Shown here: positions 24,899-33,136 of the stretch, in pieces
How positions within the stretch are numbered: position 1 is the stretch's first letter
Layout: every line of letters starts with the position of its first letter
From: Phascolarctobacterium sp.
GTDB lineage: Bacteria > Bacillota > Negativicutes > Acidaminococcales > Acidaminococcaceae
Direction of reading: 5' to 3'
Assembly: GCA_004558595.1 (NCBI GenBank)
Contig: SFCN01000008.1
Coordinates: 1-43,296, forward strand
Length of the DNA: 43,296 bases
Notes under the pieces: generated by a model
What the model was told of the DNA's origin: nothing
Databases searched by the model: none
What the model saw: only the letters and a program-made list of their open reading frames with translations
Position numbers and translations under genes: made by a program

Positions 24899-25738
24899 AT
24901 GGCAACGAAAAATGTTACTGTAGCAACCATTAAAGAGATGAAGCAAAAGGGTGACCCCATCGTTATGATCACCGCTTATGATGTAGCCATGGCTCGCAAT
25001 GTGAACGAAGCTGGCGTGGACATGATTCTCGTAGGCGATTCCGTGGGCAATGTTATGCTGGGCTATAATTCCACAGTTCCTGTAACCATGGACGAAATGA
25101 TTCATCATACAAAGGCTGTTATGCGTGGCAACAGCACTGCTTTGGTAGTAGGCGATATGCCCTTTATGAGCTATCAGGCTAGCGATATTGATGCAATGTA
25201 CAACGCAGCACGCTTCCTTAAGGAAACTGGCTGCACCGCAGTGAAGCTGGAGGGTGGCGCAGAGGTCGCTCCTTTAGTTAAGAAGCTCACCACTGCCGGC
25301 ATTCCCGTTTGCGCGCACATTGGTCTTACTCCCCAATCCGTGAACCAATTGGGTGGCTTCAAGGTACAGGGTAAGGATATTGAGGCTGCGCAAAAAATGA
25401 TTGAGGATGCTAAGGCATTGGAGGAAGCAGGCGCTTTTGCCTGCGTACTGGAATGCGTTCCTGCAAAATTGGCAGCTAAGGTTACTGCTGAGCTGAAGAC
25501 TATGGCTACCATCGGCATCGGCGCCGGTAATGGCTGCGACGGTCAAGTATTGGTTTGCAATGACCTTTTGGGCGTATCCAATGGCTTCTGCCCGAAATTC
25601 GTCAAGAAGTATGCTAATCTTCACGATATTACCGTGGAGGCAGTGAAGGCTTATATCGCCGAGTGCAAGGATAGAAGCTTCCCTGCTCCGGAGCATACCT
25701 TTAAAATAGATGATAGTGTATTAGAAAAACTATACTAA
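24899..25738 (+). CDS. panB: 3-methyl-2-oxobutanoate hydroxymethyltransferase
   Basis: First committed step to pantothenate: transfers a hydroxymethyl group from methylene-tetrahydrofolate to ketoisovalerate, giving ketopantoate. The 279-residue protein has the metal and substrate loops VGDSVGNVMLGY and VVGDMPFMSY, then VKLEGGAE, AHIGLTPQSVNQLGGFKVQGK and IGIGAGNGCDGQVLV. The frame upstream of ATG 24899 contains the ribosome binding site CGGAGG, so it is excluded. It follows panG by 44 bases. Confidence 0.97.
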   Translation: MATKNVTVATIKEMKQKGDPIVMITAYDVAMARNVNEAGVDMILVGDSVGNVMLGYNSTVPVTMDEMIHHTKAVMRGNSTALVVGDMPFMSYQASDIDAMYNAARFLKETGCTAVKLEGGAEVAPLVKKLTTAGIPVCAHIGLTPQSVNQLGGFKVQGKDIEAAQKMIEDAKALEEAGAFACVLECVPAKLAAKVTAELKTMATIGIGAGNGCDGQVLVCNDLLGVSNGFCPKFVKKYANLHDITVEAVKAYIAECKDRSFPAPEHTFKIDDSVLEKLY

Positions 25739-25796
25739 GAAAATTATACTTAAAAAGCTAAAGCTTTCGCGAAGAAGGAAAAGTGAGGGAATTAAA

Positions 25797-26651
25797 ATGA
25801 AATTAGTTCATACTGTTGCTGAGCTGCGTGATGAGGTTACCGCAGCTAAAGCCCAAGGTCTGACCATTGGCCTGGTGCCCACCATGGGCGCTTTACATGA
25901 GGGTCATGCTTCCTTGATCGCTGCCGCTAACAAAGAAAACGATTTTGTAGTAGTAAGCGTCTTTGTTAACCCCACCCAATTCGGCCCTAATGAGGATTTG
26001 GACGCATATCCGCGTACTCTGGAGGCCGATTGCAAGCTGGCCGAAAAAATGGGCGCTAACGTAGTATTCGCTCCCTCTCCCAAGGAAATGTATCCTAGCA
26101 CTGACGATACTTGGGTTGAGGTTACCGGCGATATCACCAAGGTGCTCTGCGGTCGTACTCGCCCCATTCACTTTCGCGGCGTAACCACCGTTGTTACTAA
26201 GCTCTTCAATTTAGCTCAGCCTGATCGTGCTTACTTTGGCCAAAAGGATGCGCAACAGGTAGAGGTTTTGAAGCGTATGGTGAAGGATTTGTTCTTCCCC
26301 CTGCAGCTTAGAGTAATGCCCATTATCCGTGAAGCAGATGGCTTGGCTAAGAGCTCTCGCAATACCTATTTGAGCCAGGAGGAGCACACTGCTGCCTTGG
26401 TGCTGAGCCGCAGCCTGAAGGCTGCTAAGGCTATGTATAAGGCAGGCGAGCGTGATGCAGCTAAAATTACCGCTGCTGTAACCGCTGATATTGCAAAAGA
26501 GCCCATGAGCAATATTGATTATGTGGAAATCTATGCTTTGCCGGGCTTAGAGCCTGTGTCCAACCCCATGGTGGGCAGCAATCTGCTGGCTGTAGCTGTA
26601 AAATTTGGCACTACTCGTTTAATTGATAATGTTGTTTTGGAGGAAAAATAA
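25797..26651 (+). CDS. panC: Pantothenate synthetase
   Basis: ATP-dependent ligase joining pantoate and beta-alanine. In its 284 residues, PTMGALHEGHASLI (about 28-41) is the HIGH-like nucleotide motif and VFVNPTQFGPNEDLDAYPR the pantoate site. YFGQKDAQQ and READGLAKSSRN (the KMSKS-equivalent) complete the active site. It starts after AGTGAGGG and its stop codon overlaps the panD start (TAATG), giving translational coupling. Confidence 0.97.
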   Translation: MKLVHTVAELRDEVTAAKAQGLTIGLVPTMGALHEGHASLIAAANKENDFVVVSVFVNPTQFGPNEDLDAYPRTLEADCKLAEKMGANVVFAPSPKEMYPSTDDTWVEVTGDITKVLCGRTRPIHFRGVTTVVTKLFNLAQPDRAYFGQKDAQQVEVLKRMVKDLFFPLQLRVMPIIREADGLAKSSRNTYLSQEEHTAALVLSRSLKAAKAMYKAGERDAAKITAAVTADIAKEPMSNIDYVEIYALPGLEPVSNPMVGSNLLAVAVKFGTTRLIDNVVLEEK

Positions 26652-27034
26652 TGCTTTATAATATGTTTCATGGCAAAATTCATCGTGCGACCGTAACCGA
26701 AGCTAATTTGGAATACATGGGCAGCATCACTATCGATAGTCATTTACTGGAGCTTAGCGGCATTCTGCCCGGCGAGCGCGTGCAAATCGTGGATAATAAC
26801 AATGGCAACCGTCTTGAAACCTATGTTATTGCAGGCGAATATGATAGCGGCGTAATCTGCCTCAATGGCGCAGCTGCTCGTAAGGTTTTAGTTGGTGATA
26901 CCGTTATCATTATCGGTTACGCTATGATGGATGAAAAGGAAGCTAAAACCTTTGAGCCCAAGGTTGTTATGGTGGACGAAAAGAACCGTCCCATCAACGT
27001 GCGTGGCACCGAGAAGGAAAGAGAAATCGGCTAA
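26651..27034 (+). CDS. panD: Aspartate 1-decarboxylase proenzyme
   Basis: Makes beta-alanine from aspartate for PanC. The 127-residue proenzyme self-cleaves between Gly24 and Ser25 (EYMGSITID), leaving an N-terminal pyruvoyl group. KIHRATVTEANL, NNGNRLETYVI and NGAAARKVLVGDTVIIIGYA match the family in order. With panG, panB and panC, it completes a pathway from ketoisovalerate and aspartate to pantothenate in one operon. Confidence 0.97.
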   Translation: MLYNMFHGKIHRATVTEANLEYMGSITIDSHLLELSGILPGERVQIVDNNNGNRLETYVIAGEYDSGVICLNGAAARKVLVGDTVIIIGYAMMDEKEAKTFEPKVVMVDEKNRPINVRGTEKEREIG

Positions 27035-27075
27035 AAGTTATGCATAGCAAAGGCTGACGCTCGATATATAAACAA

Positions 27076-27125
27076 AACAGGCTTATCCACTACTGAGGTA
27101 GCAGATAAGCCTGTTATTTTTTTAT
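27076..27125. terminator. Bidirectional terminator between panD and the HD gene
   Basis: AACAGGCTTATC (27076-27087) pairs with GATAAGCCTGTT (27104-27115), followed by ATTTTTTT. Confidence 0.88.
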
Positions 27126-27145
27126 CATAAGCTAGAGTAGCAATT

Positions 27146-27724
27146 TTATAGAGCCTCACAGGCTGCATTGATGGCTTCTTCATCCACACGCATAGCAACC
27201 ATAGTTCTTTCCAACAGCTCGTCCAGCTCCCAGCCCAGCTCTTCGGCTCCGGTCTTGATAACGTCGCGGCTGCAGCCGGCTGCGAATTTTTTATCCTTGA
27301 ACTTTTTCTTCAAGGATTTAAGCTCCATGTCCTGCACACTCTTAGAGGGACGCATTAGAGCAGCAGCGCCAATGAGCCCGGATAGCTCGTCAATAGCGAA
27401 AAGTACCTTTTCCATTTGGTGTTCAGGCTTAATGTTGGCCTCGGACAGTCCCCAACCATGACTGGCGGTGGAGCGAATAATGCCTTCATCCACGCCATGC
27501 TGACGCATGAGCTCCTGACTTTTTACGCAGTGCTGTTCGGGATAGCGCTCAAAGTCCAAATCATGCAACAGGCCCACTATGCCCCAGTACTCTACTTCAT
27601 CGGCATAGCCTAATTCTTTGGCGAAATAACGCATAATACCTTCTACAGTCAAGGCATGCCGTAAATGGAAGGGCTCCTTATTATACTCCCTTAATAAATT
27701 CCATGCTTCTTCTCTAGTTAACAT
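27146..27724 (-). CDS. HD-domain protein
   Basis: A 192-residue putative metal-dependent phosphohydrolase. PFHLRHALTVEG contributes the first His, LLHDLDFERYPEQH the HD pair, and TASHGWG and ELSGLIGAAALM follow as in the small HDIG/YedJ-like group. Substrate unknown. ATG 27724 has the GGAGAG site; the longer frame to 27769 would run into the Rrf2 gene end. It lies 13 bases after the Rrf2 gene, so both are likely one operon. Confidence 0.82.
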   Translation of the reverse strand: MLTREEAWNLLREYNKEPFHLRHALTVEGIMRYFAKELGYADEVEYWGIVGLLHDLDFERYPEQHCVKSQELMRQHGVDEGIIRSTASHGWGLSEANIKPEHQMEKVLFAIDELSGLIGAAALMRPSKSVQDMELKSLKKKFKDKKFAAGCSRDVIKTGAEELGWELDELLERTMVAMRVDEEAINAACEAL

Positions 27725-27737
27725 TTTTCTCTCTCCT

Positions 27738-28163
27738 TTATGCTTCAGTATGCTTGGCCCGATATTCATTAATAATATCGGCTAAAGAAGTGTTATCTAC
27801 TACTCCGTCCACCGCATCCTGAATTTTTTTATATAGCCCGATAGTCAGGCAGGAATCAAATTTATCGCAGGGTGTGTCACAGTCCAAGCAGGAAACGGGA
27901 GCCAAGCTCCCCTCTACCGTGCGCAAAATTTCCCCCACGCTGTAATCCTCTGGCCTACGAGCTAGGCGATAGCCGCCCTGAGCGCCACGGGCGCTGGCGA
28001 CTAAGCCTTCACGGCTCAAGCGATGAATAATTTGCTCCAAATATTTATCGGAAATTTCCTGCCTTTGAGCTACAGCCTTAAGGGGAATGAATCCCTCGCC
28101 GCCATTCATAGCTAAGTCCAGCATTAGGCGCAGGGCATAGCGTCCTTTGGTAGAAATCCTCAT
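27738..28163 (-). CDS. Rrf2-family regulator with a cysteine cluster
   Basis: A 141-residue winged-helix regulator. MRISTKGRYALRLMLDLA and the HTH stretch AQRQEISDKYLEQIIHRLSREGLV are the family signature, followed by the wing ARGAQGGYRLAR. CLDCDTPCDKFDSC near residues 91-104 resembles the cysteine cluster of IscR-type members that bind an Fe-S cluster. It may thus sense iron-sulfur status or redox. Unusually, it is followed by an HD gene and not by iscS/iscU. A GTG at 28172 is too close to AAAGG, so ATG 28163 is used. Confidence 0.88.
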   Translation of the reverse strand: MRISTKGRYALRLMLDLAMNGGEGFIPLKAVAQRQEISDKYLEQIIHRLSREGLVASARGAQGGYRLARRPEDYSVGEILRTVEGSLAPVSCLDCDTPCDKFDSCLTIGLYKKIQDAVDGVVDNTSLADIINEYRAKHTEA

Positions 28164-28294
28164 GCTTGTCACAACCTTTCTTACCTTACTATTCTACTAT
28201 GTTTTTACTAGGAATTCAATCTTCAATCCATACTATAGAGCTTTTATTACATATAATTCACAGTAACAGAAGCAATAAATAATATAGAACTGGG

Positions 28295-28324
28295 CTGACA
28301 GCAGGGTACATTTTGTGTTAAAAT
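28295..28324 (+). promoter_or_regulatory. Promoter of the 112-residue protein gene
   Basis: CTGACA at 28295-28300 and TAAAAT at 28319-28324, 18-base spacer, with an extended -10 TG at 28316-28317. Confidence 0.55.
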
Positions 28325-28354
28325 ATCCATATACTACTTTTTGGAGGCTACAAG

Positions 28355-28693
28355 ATGAATCATAAGGAATTAGATAAAACCTTTAAGGGCTATTTGGCTA
28401 AATTTACCGCTGATAAGGAGCTTGGTCAAATGATGAGCCGTATTACCTTTCAAGAGCTGTTCAATCCTAAGTTTTTACAAGAGAATAGTAAATTCACTTC
28501 TATGGACGATATGATCTGGCGTAGCGGCTTTGGTATCATGAATTTGATGGAGGTAGAAAACGTTAACCAAGACAAATGGAATGAATACATCGCCAAAAAC
28601 AGTGATTGCGCGACTTGGCATGATTTCGGCAAGCTGGCCATGATTGACTGGATGAAGAATAAGCTGGAAGAAGTCAAAAAGAATAAAAACTAA
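28355..28693 (+). CDS. Cytoplasmic protein of unknown function
   Basis: A 112-residue soluble protein, rich in Lys, Asn and aromatic residues, with no signal peptide or membrane segment. It reads like a small all-helical protein (KELDKTFKGYLAKFTADKE at the start, MIDWMKNKLEEVKKNKN at the end) and has one Cys. I do not recognise a family. A strong TGGAGG site, its own promoter and a clean terminator argue that it is a real gene. Confidence 0.8.
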   Translation: MNHKELDKTFKGYLAKFTADKELGQMMSRITFQELFNPKFLQENSKFTSMDDMIWRSGFGIMNLMEVENVNQDKWNEYIAKNSDCATWHDFGKLAMIDWMKNKLEEVKKNKN

Positions 28694-28701
28694 TCCTATG
28701 T

Positions 28702-28730
28702 ACCGAAGCGAAAGCTTCGGTATTTTTTTT
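28702..28730 (+). terminator. Terminator of the 112-residue protein gene
   Basis: ACCGAAGC / GCTTCGGT stem capped by a GAAA tetraloop and followed by ATTTTTTTT. Confidence 0.92.
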
Positions 28731-28770
28731 GCAAAAAAAATTTTTTAAGGCCGATAGCGAAAGCTAACTC

Positions 28771-28797
28771 TGTTCGCCACTAGCTATAGTGCGAACA
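28771..28797. repeat. Long inverted repeat upstream of the LysM gene
   Basis: TGTTCG (28771-28776) and CGAACA (28792-28797) close arms that continue through CACTA / TAGTG with a single extra C. It could be a regulator site or a hairpin; orientation of GTTC and GAAC halves is opposite to an SOS box. Confidence 0.5.
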
Positions 28798-28875
28798 AAT
28801 TGTGAAGCGCTCCAAATATTGATTTTGTGCTGTTCGCGTTAACAAATATTAAACAAACATAAATTCAGAAAGATA

Positions 28876-28904
28876 TTGACAAAATTCGCCATTAGTATTA
28901 TCAT
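28876..28904 (+). promoter_or_regulatory. Promoter of the LysM gene
   Basis: TTGACA at 28876-28881 and TATCAT at 28899-28904 with a 17-base spacer. Confidence 0.75.
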
Positions 28905-28940
28905 ATAATCAAACAGAAATTTACTTAGGTGGTGATATAT

Positions 28941-29228
28941 ATGAAAGGTATTTTATATGCGATAGCGTTAGCTTGCGCAATTTATGCTGGTGCTGGGGAT
29001 TTGTTTGCCGCAACTCCTGTTTACAGAGATTACAGTGTTACCGTGGCTCAGGGAGATACTCTGTGGGATATTGCTTGTCGCTACGCAGAAGGTAAGGAGG
29101 ATGTGCGTTTGGTAATGGAGCGCATTACCAAAGCCAACAACATAGATGCCGGTCGTATTTATCCGGGCCAAGTAATTAAGGTTCCCCTGCGTATGCAGGA
29201 AAGCGGCCTCATGATGGCTAATAAATGA
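28941..29228 (+). CDS. Exported LysM-domain protein
   Basis: A 95-residue protein with a signal peptide (MKGILYAIALACAIYAGAGDLFAA) and a single LysM domain: DYSVTVAQGDTLWDIACRYA through NNIDAGRIYPGQVIKVPL. LysM binds N-acetylglucosamine of peptidoglycan, so it should act at the cell wall. Size and layout resemble the YneA-type cell-division inhibitors, but I see no SOS box, so that role is speculation. The AGGTGGTG site at 28927-28934 selects ATG 28941 over the upstream GTG codons. Confidence 0.88.
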   Translation: MKGILYAIALACAIYAGAGDLFAATPVYRDYSVTVAQGDTLWDIACRYAEGKEDVRLVMERITKANNIDAGRIYPGQVIKVPLRMQESGLMMANK

Positions 29229-29355
29229 AATTCCACAAGTAATAAGCTCCTTCTATGGAGCTCACTATAATTTCACAAAATCTCTGCAAGGCTTTTTCTA
29301 ACAATTGTAGAATACTAACATCATGAATAGGCTAAAGCTGAAGGAGGTTTTGTAA

Positions 29356-29784
29356 ATGCAAGGTAAAAAATGGATCGTAGGCGCTTTGATTGCTGGTTTC
29401 GTGTTAGGTAATGGTGTGGCTCCGGCACAAGCAGGCATTTTAGATAAGGTTATTAAGGGTGGCGCTATTGGATATGTTGTTGATGCTACCGCAGGACCTT
29501 TAAATGATGGTATTAATACAGTAACTGCCAAATATGGCGTGAGCACTACTGATGCGACCAAGGTAGTACCTATTATATCCGTAGGCGACGGCAGCCGTGC
29601 TGGCGCGGCTCAGGTTAGCGGGCCTCAATCCAAGGTGGATCAGGTGAAGGCCGCGCTTATTATTGAGCAGACAATTATCGGCATCAGAGCTAAGATTCTG
29701 ATTCCCGTGGATCGTGTTGATTACAAAAATGTGAACCGTGTTCAGGGTGTTGGCGTTAGCGCTTCTCTGGATGTGAAGATTTAA
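29356..29784 (+). CDS. Exported glycine/alanine-rich protein of unknown function
   Basis: A 142-residue protein with a signal peptide (MQGKKWIVGALIAGFVLGNGVAPAQA). The mature domain begins GILDKVIKGGAIGYVVDATAGPLNDGINTV. Its second half alternates short hydrophobic strands (ALIIEQTIIGIRAKILIPVD), suggesting a beta-rich fold. It has no cysteine or known catalytic motif, and I do not recognise the family. AAGGAGG precedes the start. Confidence 0.8.
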   Translation: MQGKKWIVGALIAGFVLGNGVAPAQAGILDKVIKGGAIGYVVDATAGPLNDGINTVTAKYGVSTTDATKVVPIISVGDGSRAGAAQVSGPQSKVDQVKAALIIEQTIIGIRAKILIPVDRVDYKNVNRVQGVGVSASLDVKI

Positions 29785-29815
29785 TCGCATTACTTGAAAC
29801 AGTGATATAAAAACT

Positions 29816-29860
29816 AGGCACACTACTTGTAAGCTCTAGCCTACAGTAGTGTGCCTTTTA
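29816..29860. terminator. Bidirectional terminator before the metQ remnant
   Basis: AGGCACACTACT (29816-29827) pairs with AGTAGTGTGCCT (29845-29856), then TTTTAC. Confidence 0.85.
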
Positions 29861-29895
29861 CATGCGTTTTTAAGCTTTGGAAGTACCTTGAACAA

Positions 29896-30516
29896 TTAGA
29901 AAGCAGGCTCAATGGTGCCTTTATATTTGTCAGCAATGAATTTGCGAACAGAATCGGATTGGTAAGCTTTCACAAAGGCTTTGTATTCTGCCTTGTCTTT
30001 ATCCTTGTTACGAGCAGCAATAATCATCACGGCCAAGGGCTCATCCTTAGACTCTAAGAAGATATTTTGCTTTTTAACGTCCAGACCGCCACTCATAACG
30101 TAATTCATGGTAATCGCGGCTGCGTCCACATCCTGCAGACTACGAGGTAATTGGGCTGCTTCAAGCTCCTTAATAACTATATGCTTGGGATTTTCAGCAA
30201 TATCCTTAGGAGTTGCCTTCATGCCCAGGCCGGCCTTCAATTTGATAATGCCGGCGCGCTCAAGCAGCATCAGACCACGGCCACCATTAGTAGGATCGTT
30301 AGGAATAGCGATGGTAGCTCCATCGGGAATATCCTTAACGTCATGCACCTTATCGCTGTAAATGCCCATACGCATCAAAATGGCTTTGCCAACAGGAACA
30401 AGGTCAGTTTTGTTTTGTTTGTTGAAGTTGTCCAAAAAGGGCTTGTGTTGATAGCTTACCAAGTCGATTTCCCCATCGGCTAAGGCCTTATCAGGAGTAA
30501 TATAAGTTGTCAACAA
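29896..30516 (-). pseudogene. metQ: 5'-truncated MetQ/NlpA methionine-binding lipoprotein
   Basis: The frame encodes the C-terminal about 206 residues of a MetQ-type binding protein (TTYITPDKALADGEIDLVSYQHKPFL, IAIPNDPTNGGRGLMLLERAG, VKAYQSDSVRKFI). The usual signal peptide, lipobox cysteine and first strands (about 60-70 residues) are missing. The frame stays open upstream, but it has no good start codon or ribosome binding site, and the translated bases do not resemble a signal peptide. No metN or metI is nearby. Probably a decayed gene whose 5' end was lost. Confidence 0.75.
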
Positions 30517-30675
30517 AAAATCGGCTTTATTTAGAAAAAAATCTATTAACCTAGTAGTTTTATAAGATATGTAACAATGTAGTGCGCTAGCTGTTAACTT
30601 GTAACCGAAGCTTTTTTGCCCTTATACTAGCCAAGCTTTATTTTTAAAAAATCTTCGCTAAGGCAGCTCAAAATA

Positions 30676-30684
30676 TGCTATAAT
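30676..30684 (+). promoter_or_regulatory. Extended -10 promoter of parA-parB
   Basis: TG at 30676-30677 one base before TATAAT 30679-30684; the -35 region is weak. Confidence 0.55.
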
Positions 30685-30718
30685 ATACTAGACTAATTGT
30701 GACTAGAGGTGAAGCAAA

Positions 30719-31480
30719 GTGGTAAAGGTAATTGCTATGGCCAACCAAAAGGGTGGCGTAGGCAAAACGACTACAGCGGTAAATCTAGCCGCCTGCTTGG
30801 CTGCTTTGGGCCGCAAGGTGCTTTTAATAGACAGCGACCCTCAGGGCAATGCTACCAGCGGCTTTGGCTTTGATAAACGTGATATAAAGCAATGTATTTA
30901 TGATGCGATTATTAATGATGTTCCTATGCAGGAGGTTATTAAGCACACGGCCTATGATCGGCTTGATATTGTTCCCGCAACTATTCAGCTGGCAGGAGCG
31001 GAGATTGAGCTGGTGTCCTTGATGAATCGCGAGGGCCGCTTGAAGAATTCCTTGGAGCGAGTAAAGCATAATTATGATTACGTTCTGATTGATTGCCCTC
31101 CCTCCCTGGGACTTTTGACCATCAACGGACTGACTGCGGCCAGCAGTGTGCTGATTCCGATTCAGTGCGAGTTTTACGCGCTGGAGGGCGTGACCATGCT
31201 CATGAATACCATCCAGCTAGTACAGCGCAACTTGAATCCTGCGCTGAAGCTGGAAGGCGTGCTCATGACCATGTATGACAGCCGCACTAATCTTTCCCAA
31301 GAGGTTGTGGAAGAGGTACAGAAGTATTTCAAGGCCAAGATGTATAATACCATCATTCCCCGCAATGTACGCTTGAGCGAGGCTCCCAGCCATGGACAGC
31401 CTGTTATTGATTATGATGCTAAATCCAAGGGTGCGCAGGTGTATATGGAATTAGCGAACGAGGTATTGGAAGATGAGTAA
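30719..31480 (+). CDS. parA: Chromosome partitioning ATPase ParA (Soj)
   Basis: Cytoplasmic ATPase that binds DNA non-specifically and, with ParB, separates replicated origins. The 253-residue protein has the deviant Walker A NQKGGVGKTTTAVNLA at residues 9-24, DSDPQGNATSG (Walker A') and VLIDCPPSLGLLT (Walker B). It lacks an N-terminal HTH, so it is the chromosomal type. GTG 30719 lies seven bases after AGGTGA. It overlaps parB by eight bases. Confidence 0.95.
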   Translation: MVKVIAMANQKGGVGKTTTAVNLAACLAALGRKVLLIDSDPQGNATSGFGFDKRDIKQCIYDAIINDVPMQEVIKHTAYDRLDIVPATIQLAGAEIELVSLMNREGRLKNSLERVKHNYDYVLIDCPPSLGLLTINGLTAASSVLIPIQCEFYALEGVTMLMNTIQLVQRNLNPALKLEGVLMTMYDSRTNLSQEVVEEVQKYFKAKMYNTIIPRNVRLSEAPSHGQPVIDYDAKSKGAQVYMELANEVLEDE

Positions 31481-32471
31481 GAAGGGTGGCTTAGGCAAGG
31501 GCTTGGGCGCTATTTTTGGCGAGCATCCCAGTCCTGTGCAGGAGCCTATTAAGGAAGCAAAAGATAATAATAAGCCAACGGAGATAGAGGTAAGCGAAAT
31601 TAAGCCCAATCCATACCAGCCCCGTCGCGTCTTTGATGAAGCAAAGCTACAGGAGCTGGCTGCGTCTATTAAGGAGTTCGGCGTGGTGCAGCCCTTAGTG
31701 GTGCGACCGAAGGGAAAGAGCTATGAGCTGGTAGCCGGAGAGCGTCGTTTAAGAGCGGCGGCGCTGGCAGGACTGACCAGCGTGCCGGCCATCATTAAGG
31801 AATACGATGATATTAAGATGATGGAAATTGCGCTGGTAGAAAATATTCAGCGCCATGATTTAAATCCTATTGAAGAAGCTCAGGGCTTACGCCGTCTGAT
31901 GGCTGAATGCAAGCTGACTCAGGAGCAGGCTGCTGAAAAGGTTGGCCGCAGTCGCGTGGCTGTGACGAATATTTTGCGTTTATTAAACCTTCCAGAGGTC
32001 ATTCAGGGCTTTATTGTGGAGGGTAAGCTTAGTATGGGACAGGCCAAGCAGCTTTTAGGCCTGCCTAAGGAGGAGCAGCAGCTGGAGGTGGCTAAGGCCA
32101 TTATGGAAAGCGGCTGGAGCTCCCGTATGACGGAGCAGGTAGTACGCCTATTAAAGGAAGGCAAGCAGCTAAAAATTGTGCGGGAAATCGTGGAGGAACA
32201 GGCGCCAAATGCTAAGGAAAAGGCTGAAAAGCCCAAGCGTGCCCTTAGTACTAACGATATTTTCTGTCGCGATTTCGAGCAGCGCTTAGTGGAGCTTTTG
32301 GGTACCAAGGTTAAGGTGCAGCCTAAGCCTGAGGAGGATGGCCGCCAAGGTGGCACTATCCATATAGAGTATTATTCCGCTGAGGATTTGGAGCGGATTT
32401 ATGAAGTGCTGCAGCAGGGGCATGAGGATGAAATGCCTGCACCCCAAGCAATCCGTCGCTTGCATGTGTAG
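31473..32471 (+). CDS. parB: Chromosome partitioning protein ParB (Spo0J)
   Basis: CTP-dependent parS-binding clamp of 332 residues. The short ParA-activating N-terminus (KKGGLGKGLGAIFGE) is followed by the CTP-binding domain: IKPNPYQPR, IKEFGVVQPLVVRP and GERRLRAAALAG, then ENIQRHDLNPIEEAQ. The helix-turn-helix is around LTQEQAAEKVGRSRVAVTNILRLL. The C-terminal about 60 residues form the dimer domain. I did not find a consensus parS site in the window. Confidence 0.95.
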   Translation: MSKKGGLGKGLGAIFGEHPSPVQEPIKEAKDNNKPTEIEVSEIKPNPYQPRRVFDEAKLQELAASIKEFGVVQPLVVRPKGKSYELVAGERRLRAAALAGLTSVPAIIKEYDDIKMMEIALVENIQRHDLNPIEEAQGLRRLMAECKLTQEQAAEKVGRSRVAVTNILRLLNLPEVIQGFIVEGKLSMGQAKQLLGLPKEEQQLEVAKAIMESGWSSRMTEQVVRLLKEGKQLKIVREIVEEQAPNAKEKAEKPKRALSTNDIFCRDFEQRLVELLGTKVKVQPKPEEDGRQGGTIHIEYYSAEDLERIYEVLQQGHEDEMPAPQAIRRLHV

Positions 32472-32523
32472 GCATAAGGATCGTAGCCTTTACAGCTAAG
32501 GAAAAAGAATAGGAGACGATAGA

Positions 32524-33000
32524 GTGGAGGGAGCAAATTTAGCTCTAAGCAACAATCTAACTGTGATTGTTGCTATATTAGGATTGGTAATTTTGGCGCT
32601 GGTGATTTTTCTTTTCCGGCTCAAGAGCAAGCTGAATGCCTTGCAAGCTAAATATGACTTTTTTACGCAAGGTAAAGAGGCCAATATTGATGTGGTGTTG
32701 ACAGAAACCTTAAATGAGCTTCATAAGGCTCAGTCCGAGCTGGCAGCGCTGGAAAATAAGCATGCCAAGCTGCATGAACAGGTGCAGGGCTGTCTGCAAA
32801 ACGTGAAGCTGATTCGCTATGACGCCTTTGAGGCCATGGGCGGAGAAATGAGTTACTCTATTTTACTCACTGATGCCAAAAAGGATGGCCTGCTTTTGAC
32901 CAGTATTTATGGTCGGGAGGAGAGTCGTTGCTACGCTAAGGATATAAAGGGCGGGAAATCTGCCTATCCGCTGGCGGAGGAAGAACAAAAGCTACTGTGA
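32524..33000 (+). CDS. DUF4446 membrane-anchored protein
   Basis: A 158-residue protein with one N-terminal membrane helix (LTVIVAILGLVILALVIFLF), a coiled-coil stretch (residues about 50-90) and a C-terminal domain, VKLIRYDAFEAMGGEMSYSILLTD, characteristic of DUF4446. The family commonly sits next to parB in Firmicutes, as here, 52 bases downstream. Its function is unknown. GTG 32524 follows AGGAG by eight bases. Probably the third gene of the parAB operon. Confidence 0.88.
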   Translation: MEGANLALSNNLTVIVAILGLVILALVIFLFRLKSKLNALQAKYDFFTQGKEANIDVVLTETLNELHKAQSELAALENKHAKLHEQVQGCLQNVKLIRYDAFEAMGGEMSYSILLTDAKKDGLLLTSIYGREESRCYAKDIKGGKSAYPLAEEEQKLL

Positions 33001-33068
33001 ATGTGTTCTGTATACATGAGCTTTTCCTCTTGTAGAAACGCAGTAAAAGTAATATAACGAGCACATAG

Positions 33069-33110
33069 AAAAAGCTATGCGATGGTGCGTACCAAAGCAT
33101 AGCTTTTTGT
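33069..33110. terminator. Bidirectional terminator after the parAB operon
   Basis: AAAAAGCTATGC (33069-33080) pairs with GCATAGCTTTTT (33097-33108). A- and T-runs serve the converging genes. Confidence 0.85.
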
Positions 33111-33136
33111 TTTATAAATTGGGCCTTTGAAAAGCA

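Noticed and set aside
28771..28797. SOS (LexA) box upstream of the LysM gene
   Set aside because: Firmicute LexA sites read GAAC-N4-GTTC; here the halves are GTTC then GAAC, the opposite orientation and too far apart.
30719..33000. parS sites near parAB
   Set aside because: I looked for TGTTTCACGTGAAACA-like palindromes and found none by eye in the window.
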